From: Tridacna crocea
Lineage: Eukaryota; Mollusca; Bivalvia; Cardiida; Cardiidae
Assembly (NCBI GenBank): GCA_943736015.1
Contig: OX031073.1
Span: 22,099,210-22,163,209, forward strand
DNA length: 64,000 nt
Direction of reading: 5' to 3'
Numbering within the stretch: position 1 is the stretch's first letter; the number at the start of each line of letters is the position of its first letter. Under the pieces are notes generated by a model. That model saw only the letters and a program-made list of their open reading frames with translations, was not told the origin of the DNA and did no database searches. Below, one piece after another: positions 39,494-49,084 of this stretch. Both the position numbers and the translations under genes were made by a program.

Positions 39494-39705
39494 TTAACAA
39501 TCCCTACTTTTGAAGACCCTGAGAAAGAAGCCTTTAGTAAACATTCTGGGAAAAGGAGAAAATGCTGGTAACCAGAACCATTTTCCCAGAATGTTTTCTA
39601 CCCTTCACAAAACAAATTTCAAAATTTCAGTCACTTCTATTTTGTCGTCTGAAAATGCTTACGATTTGAACAAACCGTAAAAACTGTCGCTTTGTAATGA
39701 GTTAA
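39494..39705 (+). mobile_element. PAL-A MITE, trimmed ends
   Basis: Left end starts within the L arm (TTAACAATCCCTAC); stem ACATTCTGGG / CCCAGAATGT co-varies. Confidence 0.83.
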
Positions 39706-39948
39706 CTCTTTACCAAATGATAAAATACTGGACTAGTCCAAATGGAAAGCATTTGCAAACGACAAAATTGATGGGACTCAAAAATGAAAATCTAATTTGA
39801 AGAGGGTAGAAAACATTGTGGGAAAAGGAGAAAATGCTGGTTACCAGCATTTTCTCCTTAACCAGCATTTTCTCCTTTTCCCGCCATCTTTTCAAAAGCT
39901 TTCTTTATAGGGGTCATTAATAGTCGGGATTGTGTGGTAAAGAGTTAA
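39702..39948 (-). mobile_element. PAL-A MITE with duplicated stem segment
   Basis: TTAA ends. ACCAGCATTTTCTCCTT occurs twice in tandem at the core tip (39842-39881). Confidence 0.88.
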
Positions 39949-40197
39949 CTCTTTCCCAAACAATCCCTGGTTTTTACGTCACTGGGAAAGACGGCTTTTA
40001 CGTCACTGGGAAAGACGGCTTTTGAAAACATTGTAGGAAAAGGAGAAAATGCCGGTAACCAGCATTTTCTCCTTTTCTCTCAATGTTTTCTACCCTGTCA
40101 TAGACAAAAATCATCATTTGCATTACATTTGATTTGTCGTCTGCAAATGCTTTGAATTTGATCTAGTCCAAAATTTTGTCGTTTGGTAAAGAGTTAA
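39945..40197 (+). mobile_element. PAL-A MITE with duplicated L-arm segment
   Basis: A 27-bp tandem repeat starting TTTACGTCACTGGGAAAG precedes the core. Shares TTAA with the previous copy. Confidence 0.9.
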
Positions 40198-40386
40198 ACA
40201 TCTCTGGCTACAGTTCCTGTCACCTCGATCAGGAAAACAGCTGTTCAAGCTTATATCATACTTTGTGAGAACATTGCATTTCTCTCTAGTTTGGCAACCT
40301 CTCAAATATTTTTCTTTAATTTCTACACTGTTGATGGAGTAACCTGATGAAACCAAATTCTTAGTTGAAGGCTTGGATAACATCTT

Positions 40387-40577
40387 TTGAACTCTTTTAC
40401 CACACAACAAAATTTAGGACTTGTCCAAACTCTAAGCAATTCAGCAGATGACAGAATATGCATTGAAAGGGTAGGAAAAAATAACAGGAAAAGGAAAAAT
40501 ACCTGGTTATCAACATTTACTCCTCTTGAAAGGATTCTTTCTCAGGGTCATTAGAACTTTGAATTTGTTTTATAAAT
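40387..40577 (-). mobile_element. PAL-A MITE, degraded
   Basis: CTTTTACCACACAACAAAAT; core poorly conserved; L arm to TTAGAACTTTG. Confidence 0.65.
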
Positions 40578-40760
40578 GATTGAATAATAATATGGATCAT
40601 CAAATTTTTCTGAGGTTTGATGCAACAATCTATGTGAAAACAGAATGGCACAATAAAAGAATTTCTTCATTCCCCCACTTCCTCATTTTGGGTCTGATTC
40701 TACTGTCCTCCTCCACCACCCCCACCACTCCCACAAATCAAAGAGTTGAGAATGCTGAAG

Positions 40761-41285
40761 TGGTATTTGTCAAGGAAACCCATTGTGTGAGACATATTGT
40801 TCAAATATTGGCTTAAAAGTCAACCCACTAAGCGAACGAATACCTTTTCGGTTGAAGGGAGATTACTCATGTAACTTAAAACTATAATTTTGAAATATCT
40901 TTAGCCTTTTACATTAAATTTCCAACATTACAATCAATTACTTTTATCTATAAATATTTGTGAGCAATCAAATGGAATAGCGCGCAATCATAGGACGAAC
41001 AAGCCATGGAACAAATTTGTTTTGAAACGAAAAAGCCCAGTATCAGTAGGCAAATTTGTATCATTGCACCAATAAAAGGCTATGAGTGAGAGAAGCTACT
41101 TTCAATCAAAAATAAGTATCTCAATGATCAATGGCTTCGCCCAATGTATTTCAATATGCCATTTCAAATTACATATCTGAGTGCCACCGAAAAACTCATT
41201 TCCTTCGGCGCTGCACAAAATAAGATACATGGTTATCGAAATTCAATCTTGAACTCTTAGTGGTATTGTCTTTGACAAATACCAC
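40761..41285. mobile_element. TIR element (GTGGTATTTG), copy 1
   Basis: Ends GTGGTATTTGTCAAGG and inverted TTTGACAAATACCAC. The interior matches 59712-60297 in inverted orientation (for example AATATTGGCTT and AAGGCTATGAGTGAG). Confidence 0.75.
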
Positions 41286-41481
41286 AAAAATGGGTCATTT
41301 TCTCCTCATACTGTAACTATTCCTATCTGAGTTCTGAATCAATCTTATTTGGTATTGGTCACTTTTCTGCATATGCACTGACCACTCTACCTCCAGATTG
41401 AGTTGGTTTCTAGACAAGATGGATTTCATTGATCTATGACCTCATCATGGCTTTTTTGGTACAATGCATCACCACATGGTT

Positions 41482-41739
41482 TGCAACACGCGAAAAGGGA
41501 CATTCAGACATGTGCGTAAAGTGCCGTCTAGGATCAGCCTGCGCAGTCCGCACAGGCTAATCCGGGACGACACTTTCCGTTTTAATGCAATTTTCTGTTT
41601 TGCGCATGTCTACTGTAGCACAAAATCTAATGTAGTCGTAAAGTGCCATCTCGGATTAAATTAGCCTGTGCAGACTGCGCAGACTGATCCGAGACGACAC
41701 TTTATGCAGATGTCCGAATGTCCCTTTTCGCGTGTTGCA
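41482..41739. mobile_element. Palindromic MITE (GCAACACGCGAAAAGGG)
   Basis: TIR TGCAACACGCGAAAAGGGAC inverted at the right end. The inner part is itself inverted (GTAAAGTGCCGTC / GACGACACTTTA) with nested hairpins around AGCCTGYGCAG. I recognise the AGCCTGTGCAG...GACGACACTTT style as common in bivalve sequences. ACCACAT occurs near both flanks, but not directly abutting. Confidence 0.85.
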
Positions 41740-41745
41740 CACCAC

Positions 41746-42104
41746 ATTGTCTAAACATGTCATATGTTTTGAAGATTCAACCTATGACGCATCACTCCCC
41801 CGAATGTTGGGGGGATTGCACTAGTACATGCTCATAAAGTAGCAATGGAGCAAATAGCTATTATCAATACTTTTGAGGAAAAATAGGGCCGGTTTTAGCT
41901 CCATATTTCTCTAAGCTGTTATAATTTAGCTGATCATAGCTGCATGAGTCGCACCAGGTAGCTTTTTTATTTAGTAAACATTTATTTTAGTTTGAAATTC
42001 AAAGTAACAGTTGTCGCCTAGAAAAGTAGACTGGTTCTGTACCCAGAATGCCCAAATTAGATAGATGTGTATTTATAGAATGCCATCTAGCTGGAGATAA
42101 TGGC
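41746..42104 (-). mobile_element. 352-bp element family, copy 4
   Basis: Inverted copy ending GAGATAATG at 42104; the flanking 10-mers match poorly (about 6 of 10), so this copy is older or rearranged. Confidence 0.75.
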
Positions 42105-42132
42105 ATCACAAAGGTGCATTGAACTCCTTTTT

Positions 42133-42347
42133 CAGAGCTCCAGATAGAGGGAGTGATTTTGAATTCAAAATTGAAAAAGAAAATCATTCTGCGCTAAACC
42201 CTATTTTATGGGTACTGATTAGAATCGTCTCATGGTACTGATTAGAATCGTCTCATGGAGACGATTCTAATGTGTTACCCACAACATACGGTTTGGATGA
42301 GAAATTATGGATTTAGAATACTATCACTCCTGCCAGAGCAAGGCTCT
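42133..42347. mobile_element. AGAGCTCC hairpin MITE, copy 3
   Basis: CAGAGCTCCAGATAGAGG left; the right end is decayed. A 23-bp unit (ATGGTACTGATTAGAATCG...) is duplicated in the hairpin stem. Confidence 0.8.
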
Positions 42348-42348
42348 C

Positions 42349-42577
42349 TTAACCCATTACCACACAATCCCTACTTTTGACGCCCCTCATAAAGAAGCCT
42401 TTTGAAAACACTGTGGGAAAAGGAGAAAATGCTGGTGACCAGCATTTTCTCCTTTTCCCACAATGTTTTCTACCCTAATAGAAACAAGTTTCAATTTTTG
42501 AGTTACAATTATTTTGTAGTCTGCAAATGCTTTCAATTTGGACCAGTCTAAAATTTTCCCGTGTGGTAAAGGGTTAA
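42349..42577 (+). mobile_element. PAL-A MITE
   Basis: CCCATTACC left, GGTAAAGGG right (mixed end types); first stem CACTGTGGG, second CCCACAATG, so one-arm change. Confidence 0.9.
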
Positions 42578-42857
42578 AGTCTTATTTCTAACAAGAATTT
42601 GCAAAGCAGGGCTTTCTCTTCCAGATAAATGATACCATTGAATGGCCATCTTTATTTACATCTGCCATATCTATCGTTAGACCAGAGTTTACCTTATTGT
42701 AACCTCCTACAAAACACTTTTTGTTTACATTTTCACAGACTGAAAATTTGACTCTTTGCAGTGACAAATATTTTCAGAGTGAAGCTAATTAACTCATATT
42801 GATTGCCAATATTTTTGTAAGTTGTCTGCTGAATATTTGTCTCGGGAAGTATTGACT
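42578..42857. other. No recognisable feature
   Basis: No coding or repeat signal found. Confidence 0.4.
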
Positions 42858-43322
42858 TGTCTTTTTACCAGACGACAAAATTTTAGGCTGGTCCTGGTGG
42901 TCCAAATCCAAAGCAGTTGAAGACTTTATAAATTGAATGTTGCTCAAATGATGAAATTTGTATATGAAAGGATAGCAAAAATATTGTGGGTAGTGGAGAA
43001 AATGCTCTTTACCAGCATTTTCTGCTTTACACTCGATCTTCTCAAAATGTTTCTCCCTCCGGGTTGTTTAACCCATTACCACACAATCCCTACTTTTGAC
43101 GCCCTTAAGAAAGAAGCCTTTTGAAAACACTATGGGAAAAGGAGAAAATGCTGGTAACCAGCATTTTCTCCTTTTCCCAGTGTTTTCTACCCTTCCCATA
43201 ACAAATTTCTATTTTTTAGTCACCTTTATTTTGTTGTCTGCAAATGCTTTCAGTTTGGACCAGTCTAAAATTTTCTCGTGTGGTAAAGAGTTAAACTCAG
43301 GATTATCCTGGTAAAGAATTAA
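42858..43322 (-). mobile_element. PAL-A MITE interrupted by another PAL-A copy
   Basis: R arm and core 42862-43040, L arm to GGGTTGTTTAA, insert, then TTAAACTCAGGATTATCCTG and GGTAAAGAATTAA. The insertion used the TTAA normally present in the L arm (GGGTCGTTAAAAGTC). Confidence 0.88.
43068..43294 (+). mobile_element. PAL-A MITE nested in a PAL-A L arm
   Basis: TTAA at both borders; stem lacks CACAA on one arm (CCTTTTCCCAGTG). Confidence 0.92.
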
Positions 43323-43546
43323 CCCTTAACCAGACAACAAAATTTTAACCTAGTCCAAATTGGAAGCATTTGCAGACGACAATTTCAATGCGACTCAAAT
43401 GGTGCAAATTTTCTTTGATAGGGTAGGAAACATTGTGGGAAAAGGAGAAAATGCCGGTAACCAGCATTTTCTTCTTTTCCCACAATGATTCAAAAGGCTT
43501 CTTTTCAAGAGGTGTCAAAAGTCAGCATTGTGTGGTAAAGAATTAA
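43319..43546 (-). mobile_element. PAL-A MITE
   Basis: Shares TTAA with the outer copy; core tip GCCGGTAACCAGC. Confidence 0.88.
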
Positions 43547-43733
43547 TCCAAATATTAATTATGATGTCTAGGAGATCTGGAATGATTGCCGTCTCATACC
43601 ACAGAAAACTCTCTCAATTGTCCTGATGCCAAACAATTCTGGTTTTATGACCATAGAGAGAGAAGCTAATATAATAAGAAGAGCACCCCATGTGGGTGCC
43701 ACTGGTTGGCTGCATTTGCTTTCCGGTGAAAAT

Positions 43734-44084
43734 CATTATCTCCTGCCAGATGGCATTCTATAAATAGTCTCATCTAATTTGGGCATCCTGGGTACAGAAC
43801 CGAACCACTTTCTTATGGGACAAACATTATTTTAAATTTCAAACTAAAAAAAATGTTTACTCAATAAAACACTACCTTGTGCTATTCACTCAGCCATGAT
43901 CAACAGTTTAAAGAAATCTGGGGCTAAAACAGGCCTGATTTTTCCTCAAACGTATATTGATAAAAAACATTTTCTCCATTGCTACTTTATAGCACGTATT
44001 ACTACTGTCTGCCCGATATCGGGGATAGTGATGCGTCATACAAGACAGGTCGAATCTTCGAAGAATATGGCATGCGCATACAAC
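43734..44084 (+). mobile_element. 352-bp element family, copy 5
   Basis: Flanks CGGTGAAAAT (43724-43733) and CAGTGAAAAT (44085-44094), 9 of 10. Confidence 0.87.
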
Positions 44085-44188
44085 CAGTGAAAATACTTAT
44101 TCAAAAGCGAGGCATGATTGTGTCAAAAGTATTCTAATGGTTAACTGCCCCTGTTGTATGCTTCCCCTTTTTATTGTTCACTACTTGT

Positions 44189-44400
44189 TTAACCCATTGC
44201 CACACGATCCCTACTTTTGATGACACTGAGAAAGAAGCCTTTAGAAAACGTTGTGGGAAAAGGAGAAAATGCTGGTAACCAGCATTTTCCCCTTTTCCCA
44301 CAATGTTTTCTACAGTTCACAAAACAAATTTCAAATTTTCAGTCACTTCTATTTTGTCATTTGGACAAATCTAAGAATTTGTCATTTGGTAAAGAGTTAC
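44189..44400 (+). mobile_element. PAL-A MITE, R arm shortened
   Basis: TTAA left, TTAC right; the TCTGCAAATGC segment of the R arm is deleted. Confidence 0.87.
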
Positions 44401-44402
44401 CC

Positions 44403-44622
44403 TTAAGTCATTACCAAATTTTAGATTTGTGAATATCGAAAGCATTTGGAGACGACAAAGTAAAAGTGACTGAAAATTCGAAATTTGTTTTGTGAAGTGT
44501 AGAAAGTATTGTGAGAAAAGGAGAAAATGCTAATTACCAGCATTTTCTCCTTTTCAAACAATGTCTTCTAAAGGCTTCTTTCTCAGGGTAGTTAAAAGTC
44601 TGCATTGTGCGTAAAGGGTAAA
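44403..44622 (-). mobile_element. PAL-A MITE
   Basis: TTAAGTCATTACC; R arm lacks ACGACAA; tip TGCTAATTACCAGC. Confidence 0.82.
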
Positions 44623-44726
44623 CCCTTCACCAAACAATCCCAGCATTTTCTCCTTTTCCAACAATGTTTTCAAAAGGGCTCTATCTTAGGGTCGTAAAAA
44701 CTGGGGATTGTTTGGTAAAGGGTTAA
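44619..44726. mobile_element. PAL-A mini-isomer, L-half core-L
   Basis: About 105 bp: L end CCCTTCACCAAACAATCCC joins AGCATTTTCTCC, one stem arm, then the L arm inverted to GGTAAAGGGTTAA. Confidence 0.8.
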
Positions 44727-44739
44727 GTGAAGTGATACT

Positions 44740-44850
44740 CAAAATGACAAGAAATGAAAAGGGAGGGTGAAGGGTGAAAAAAAAGTTGGAAAAGGAAAAA
44801 TTGCTGGTTTCCAGTATTTTTTATTTTTCCTGTAGTGCTTTCTAATTCCC
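44740..44850. mobile_element. PAL-A core, degraded
   Basis: GTTGGAAAAGGAAAAATTGC, GGTTTCC tip and a decayed inverse arm. Confidence 0.5.
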
Positions 44851-45083
44851 TTTTATCACAGAATCCAAAGGAGAAAAACCCAAGATTGTTTCATACATAA
44901 ACAGTGTGAAGCAGTGTGGAAGTTACCTAATTTGATTTCGCTGTAAGGTGAAACTTCATTACTGCCGTCTGGTTAAAAGAGTTGGGCAGACATAATTTTT
45001 TGAATTAGAGAGGACATATTAAGTCAAGACCTTCTAATGCTCCCAAGTTAATTATGGAATAAGGCTATACCAGACATTACAGT

Positions 45084-45452
45084 TTAACCTTTTACCACAC
45101 AGAAATTTTTTAGACCTATCCAAATTGAAAGCATTTGCAGATGACAATCCCGGGTTTTAACCCCTTACTCCATAGATACTCATTTCTACGCATTGCTTGT
45201 AGGAGCCTTTGGAAAACATTGTGGCAAAAGGTGAAATTGCTCGTGACGAGCAATTTCACCTTTTGTCACAATGTTTTCTATGCTATCAAAAGGTGTCATA
45301 CACACATAAGAAACAGTTTCATCGTTGCTGTTATTTAGGGTCAATTAAAAATACCGTAGAAATGCCTCATGGAGTAAAGGGTTAATGACCCAGAAAAAGA
45401 CAGTGCTTTCAATTTGGACAAGGCTAAAATTTTGTCACCTGGTAAAGTCTGC
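45084..45452 (+). mobile_element. PAL-A remnant hosting a PAL-B copy
   Basis: Left: R-type end 45084-45150, then ATCCCGGGTTTTAA. Right of the insert: TTAATGACCCAGAAAAAGAC, then TTTCAATTTGGACAAGGC and GGTAAAG. The empty site equals the L-arm text CCCGGTTTTTAACGACCC. Confidence 0.78.
45157..45385 (+). mobile_element. PAL-B MITE nested in PAL-A
   Basis: TTAA at both ends; core tip CTCGTGACGAG; 229 bp. Confidence 0.92.
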
Positions 45453-45474
45453 AAACACTTTGAGCGTATTCATT

Positions 45475-45952
45475 TCGCCTGTTCTGGCACAATATTCTGT
45501 GTTCTTGAGTGCTGTTCTGAAATGTGCGAAAGAATATTTCCGAACAGAATACACTGTTCCTGAAGTATGTTCTGAATGGAGCATGTTTGGAACACTGTTC
45601 TAAACCATATCAAAATGAAAGAATATTGGCATGATGGCTGTTGCAAGAGCTATTCTCATAGCTGTGTTAGTTAAGGAAATGATCAGCTGCAGAGAAAGAG
45701 TAGAGACGAGTCTACTATGCCCCTATTTACGGTATTCATGTCATAAAATAGAACAATTGCAAATTTTGCCATGAGGAATTTGACCGTCGTCCAGCCATCT
45801 TGTATCACCTAGCAACCGTTCAGCTGGTGTGCTACACCTCGATTGGATTAGAACAGTCAGAACATGTTCTGAAGAACACAGCACAGTGTTCCGAAATACT
45901 CCATAATGACCTAAAATGTGTTCGGAATGTTCAGAGTAGCGAAAGGAATATG
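45475..45952. mobile_element. TIR element (TATTCNTTTCGC)
   Basis: GTATTCATTTCGCC left, inverted GCGAAAGGAATA right; AGAACA/TGTTCT words recur throughout (GAACACAGCACAGTGTTCC). No coding region. Confidence 0.6.
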
Positions 45953-46011
45953 CCCTTTCAAATCAGACGAGTCTAAACTCTGGTCAATTGGTGAAAGGCA
46001 TAAGAGAAAGT

Positions 46012-46241
46012 CACAACCCTTACAGAACAGCAAAATTTTTAGATAGGTCCAAACTGAAAGCATTTGCCAGTGTGAAATAAAATATTGACTAAAAACTAAA
46101 AATGTGCCATTGGAAGGACAGAAAACAAAGACGAAAAGGAGAAAATATTGGTTATCTACATTTCCTCCTTTTCCATCAATGTTTTTCAAAGTCACTTTCC
46201 TTCGGGTTGTTGAAACTTTGGATATGGTGGTAATGAGTTAA
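46012..46241 (-). mobile_element. PAL-A MITE, degraded
   Basis: ACCCTTACAGAACAGC left; stem ACAAAGACGAAAAGG; right TTAA. Confidence 0.7.
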
Positions 46242-46466
46242 CTCTTTATCAAACGACAAAATTTTGGACTTGTCCAAATTGAAAGCACATGCAGGCAACA
46301 AAATAAATGTGACCCAAAAATAGAATTTTGATTTTGGAAGGGTAGAAAACATTGTGGGGAAAGAAAAAAATGCTGGTTACCAGCATTTTCTCCTTTTCCC
46401 ACAATGTTTTCTAAAGGCTTCTTTCTCAGGGTCATCAAAAGTAGGGATTGTGTGGTAATGGGTTAA
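46238..46466 (-). mobile_element. PAL-A MITE
   Basis: Shares TTAA with the previous copy; near-perfect core. Confidence 0.9.
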
Positions 46467-46790
46467 TTAACAGATAAAATCAAAACAAACTTAGAGGTCT
46501 ATGGAAGAGCCTTCAAAGAAACATCAAATAAGAAAATTAAAAATCAAAATCACCAACAGCTTCAATAGAATTAAGAGGATTTGTGATTTTTTTGGTTTCC
46601 ATGACAACCAGTTTTTCATAAAATGGTTCCTCTAAGAAACAGAAGGAATTAGATGATAATTTCTCTCATGAATAAAAATAGTGCAATAAGACAACACAGC
46701 ATGGGGGATACCACTTGCAACAGGGAATTCCAGAAATTTGTTTGCGTTATATTTTACCATGACATTGTCTTTTTGTTTTGTTTGTATTGG
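46467..46790. other. No recognisable feature
   Basis: No coding or repeat signal identified. Confidence 0.4.
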
Positions 46791-46793
46791 TGT

Positions 46794-47020
46794 TTACCTC
46801 TTTACCACACAATCACGACTTTTAACGACCCTGAGAAAAAAGCCTGTAGAAAACATTGTGGGAAAAGGTGAAAATGCTGGTAACCAGCATTTTCTCCTTT
46901 TCCCACAATATTTTCTATCCTATCAAAGTCAGAAATCATCATAACCAAGAATGAATTTGTTGTCTGCAGGTGCTTTGAATTTGGTCCAGTCCAAAAATTT
47001 GTTGTTTGGTAGAGAGTTAG
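46794..47020 (+). mobile_element. PAL-A MITE
   Basis: TTAC/TTAG flanks; intact core except GAAAAGGTG. Confidence 0.87.
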
Positions 47021-47024
47021 TGTG

Positions 47025-47232
47025 GTCTGCTCTATAATCTATACCTAGGTCATATCATAATGGTCTGTGCACATACACATGTGTTTCCTGGCTTTTGCAC
47101 ACCAGCTCTTTGAGCCAATGATCAATTATCTCACATGCATCAGAATTGACAAAAAAAAAAATGCAGAAAAAAAACTTTGCTGCAACCAAACAAAATCATG
47201 AGTATCAATGCTTACCACTGAGCTTCCCCGCT
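47025..47232 (-). mobile_element. SINE-2 relative, degraded
   Basis: GGTCATATCATAATGG, GTGTTTCCTGGCTTT and ACCACTGAGCTTCC align with the copy at 27510. Confidence 0.6.
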
Positions 47233-47277
47233 AGGCACCACATTTTTGGACCAAACAACTAAACATCTGACTTGTAT

Positions 47278-48441
47278 AATACCCCCATTCCAAAAGGCTG
47301 CGATCTACGGCGTTCTCACAGAGCGCTGTTCATCGCCATGCAGAGCGCAGAGAGCGCTACAAGATCTGTAACTGATCACAAAGATTGCCAAGATCTCCAT
47401 CAGTCTACTCCCTTGCACAAAGATCCATGGCGATCTCTTCAAAACGCCGTCACATCACTACTTAATCGCTCATATCACTATCTTGAACTTAAACATCGTA
47501 ACTGGAGCGCTATTGGATTGGTCAAGAGCACAAATGTTCGCCAGTATGCTAGTCATTACACTCCTATGTGATCCAATAGCGACCATTAGAGATGCAGTAG
47601 AGCTCCATTGCGATCAAGTGGCAATACCATAGAGCTGTTACAATCAAGTAGCGATATGATAGCACTCTGTTACGATCAAGTATCGGTATAATATAACAGC
47701 GCTCCATTACGATCAAGTGGCGATATGATGCCGCTCTGATCGCGCTTTTGGAGGACTATGTAAAAGAGTGCTTGTCTCAGCTATCATCATTTTAGGGTGG
47801 ACTGGTAGAGCAGTGGTAAAACGCTGGACTTTCAACCCCGAGGCCCGAGGTTCGATACCCGGCCCAACCAAGACCTTTCTGAGACACCTTGTGTTTCCCA
47901 AAAAACTAGAGGGGAACTGGTTTTGAGCCCAGAGGCAGCCTAGAGAGTGTCATTGCTTTACACTGAGGAAGGAACCAAGGAGGTATATTCCAAGAAGAGC
48001 TCGCAGCTTGTGTACACTCGGATTTCCTTGTATCAGATTTTTTCTCTCTAATGGTCCATACCATATATGCCTCGAGCACAGAGGGACCTTCATCCTACAA
48101 AGTTATCATATCATCATTTCGCTTTTGGAAACCACCTGGTGTAGGTACAATAAATTCTTTGGCCAACTACAGTATGCCACCCAGGGGAAGGAGCGATAGC
48201 CTTGGGTCACTAATGGAGCGAAAACAGGTCGTACAAGGTCGCAACTCCTAGCAAGGCTACGATAGTGACCATGTACAGTTCAATCTCTATCAGATCTCAA
48301 TAGTCGTTACTAGATCCCTAGCGGAGCATCATCTGGTTGTTATCTGAGAGGGAGTGTCCTCACCAATCTGACGGCGATCTACAGTGCTCTGTATAAGCAC
48401 ACAGAGCGCCGTAGATCGCGGCCTAGTGGATAGGGGTATAA
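47278..48441. mobile_element. TIR element with internal GATCAAGTGGCGAT repeats
   Basis: Left CCCCCATTCCAAAAGGC, GCGATCTACGGCG; right inverted (CGCCGTAGATCGCGGCC, GATAGGGG). TATAA occurs at both borders. About four units of a 40-bp motif at 47600-47740. A tRNA-like SINE lies inside. Confidence 0.7.
47795..47990 (+). mobile_element. tRNA-Glu-like SINE head plus body
   Basis: 47795-47870 resembles a tRNA: CTGGTAGAGCAGTGG A box, loop CTTTCAA (TTC anticodon position), B box GGTTCGATACCC. The acceptor stem pairs at about 5 of 7 positions and the anticodon stem fails, so a SINE head or pseudogene is more likely than a working tRNA. Confidence 0.6.
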
Positions 48442-48486
48442 CTTAAACATAATTTATCAGACAACAGAACTTCTGACTTGGCAAAA

Positions 48487-48689
48487 TTAACCTTTTACTA
48501 TACCAAACAATCCTGTATTTTAAATGCCAAAGGGGAAAACATCTTCGGAAAACATTATGGAAAAAGCTGAAAATGCTGAATAACAGCATTTTCTTGTTGT
48601 GCCAGACAGTTTTGTTGTCCCTGACCTTCTTTAAAAAAAAAAATTATAACCTGAGCCACATTTTAATTGTCATATGCACACAGTGTTAA
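48487..48689 (+). mobile_element. PAL-A MITE, degraded
   Basis: TTAA ends; tip TGCTGAATAACAGC; R arm decayed. Confidence 0.72.
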
Positions 48690-48930
48690 CTAATTACCAA
48701 ACAAGAATATTTTAGGATTTTCCAAACCTAAACCATTTGCAAACAACATAATAAAAGTGACAGAAAATTTGAAATTCCTTTTGTAAAGGATAGAAAACAT
48801 TGTTTGAAAAGGAGAAAATGCTGGTTACCAGCATTTTCTCCTTTTCCCAAAATGTTTTCTAAAGGCTTCCTTCTCAGTAGTACTACTTCTCTGGGTCATC
48901 AAAAGTAGAGATTGTGTGGTAATGGGTTAA
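48686..48930 (-). mobile_element. PAL-A MITE
   Basis: Shares TTAA; 16-bp insertion AGTAGTACTACTTCTC in the L arm. Confidence 0.88.
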
Positions 48931-49084
48931 ATGATCAATGATGAATACCAGACAACCAAACATATCGACAAGTCCAAATTTACCAGGGTTTACAATACAA
49001 CATTTAATTTTCCAAACTGAAAGCACATGATGACAATAAATCAGCATTTCCTAAAATTACTAGGTTTGTCCATGAAACAATAAC

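Noticed and set aside
41746-42104. 10-bp TSD for the inverted 352-bp element copy
   Set aside because: Flanking 10-mers match at only about 6 of 10 positions, not distinguishable from chance.
47795-47870. Functional tRNA-Glu gene
   Set aside because: A and B boxes are present but anticodon and acceptor stems do not pair properly; a SINE head is more likely.
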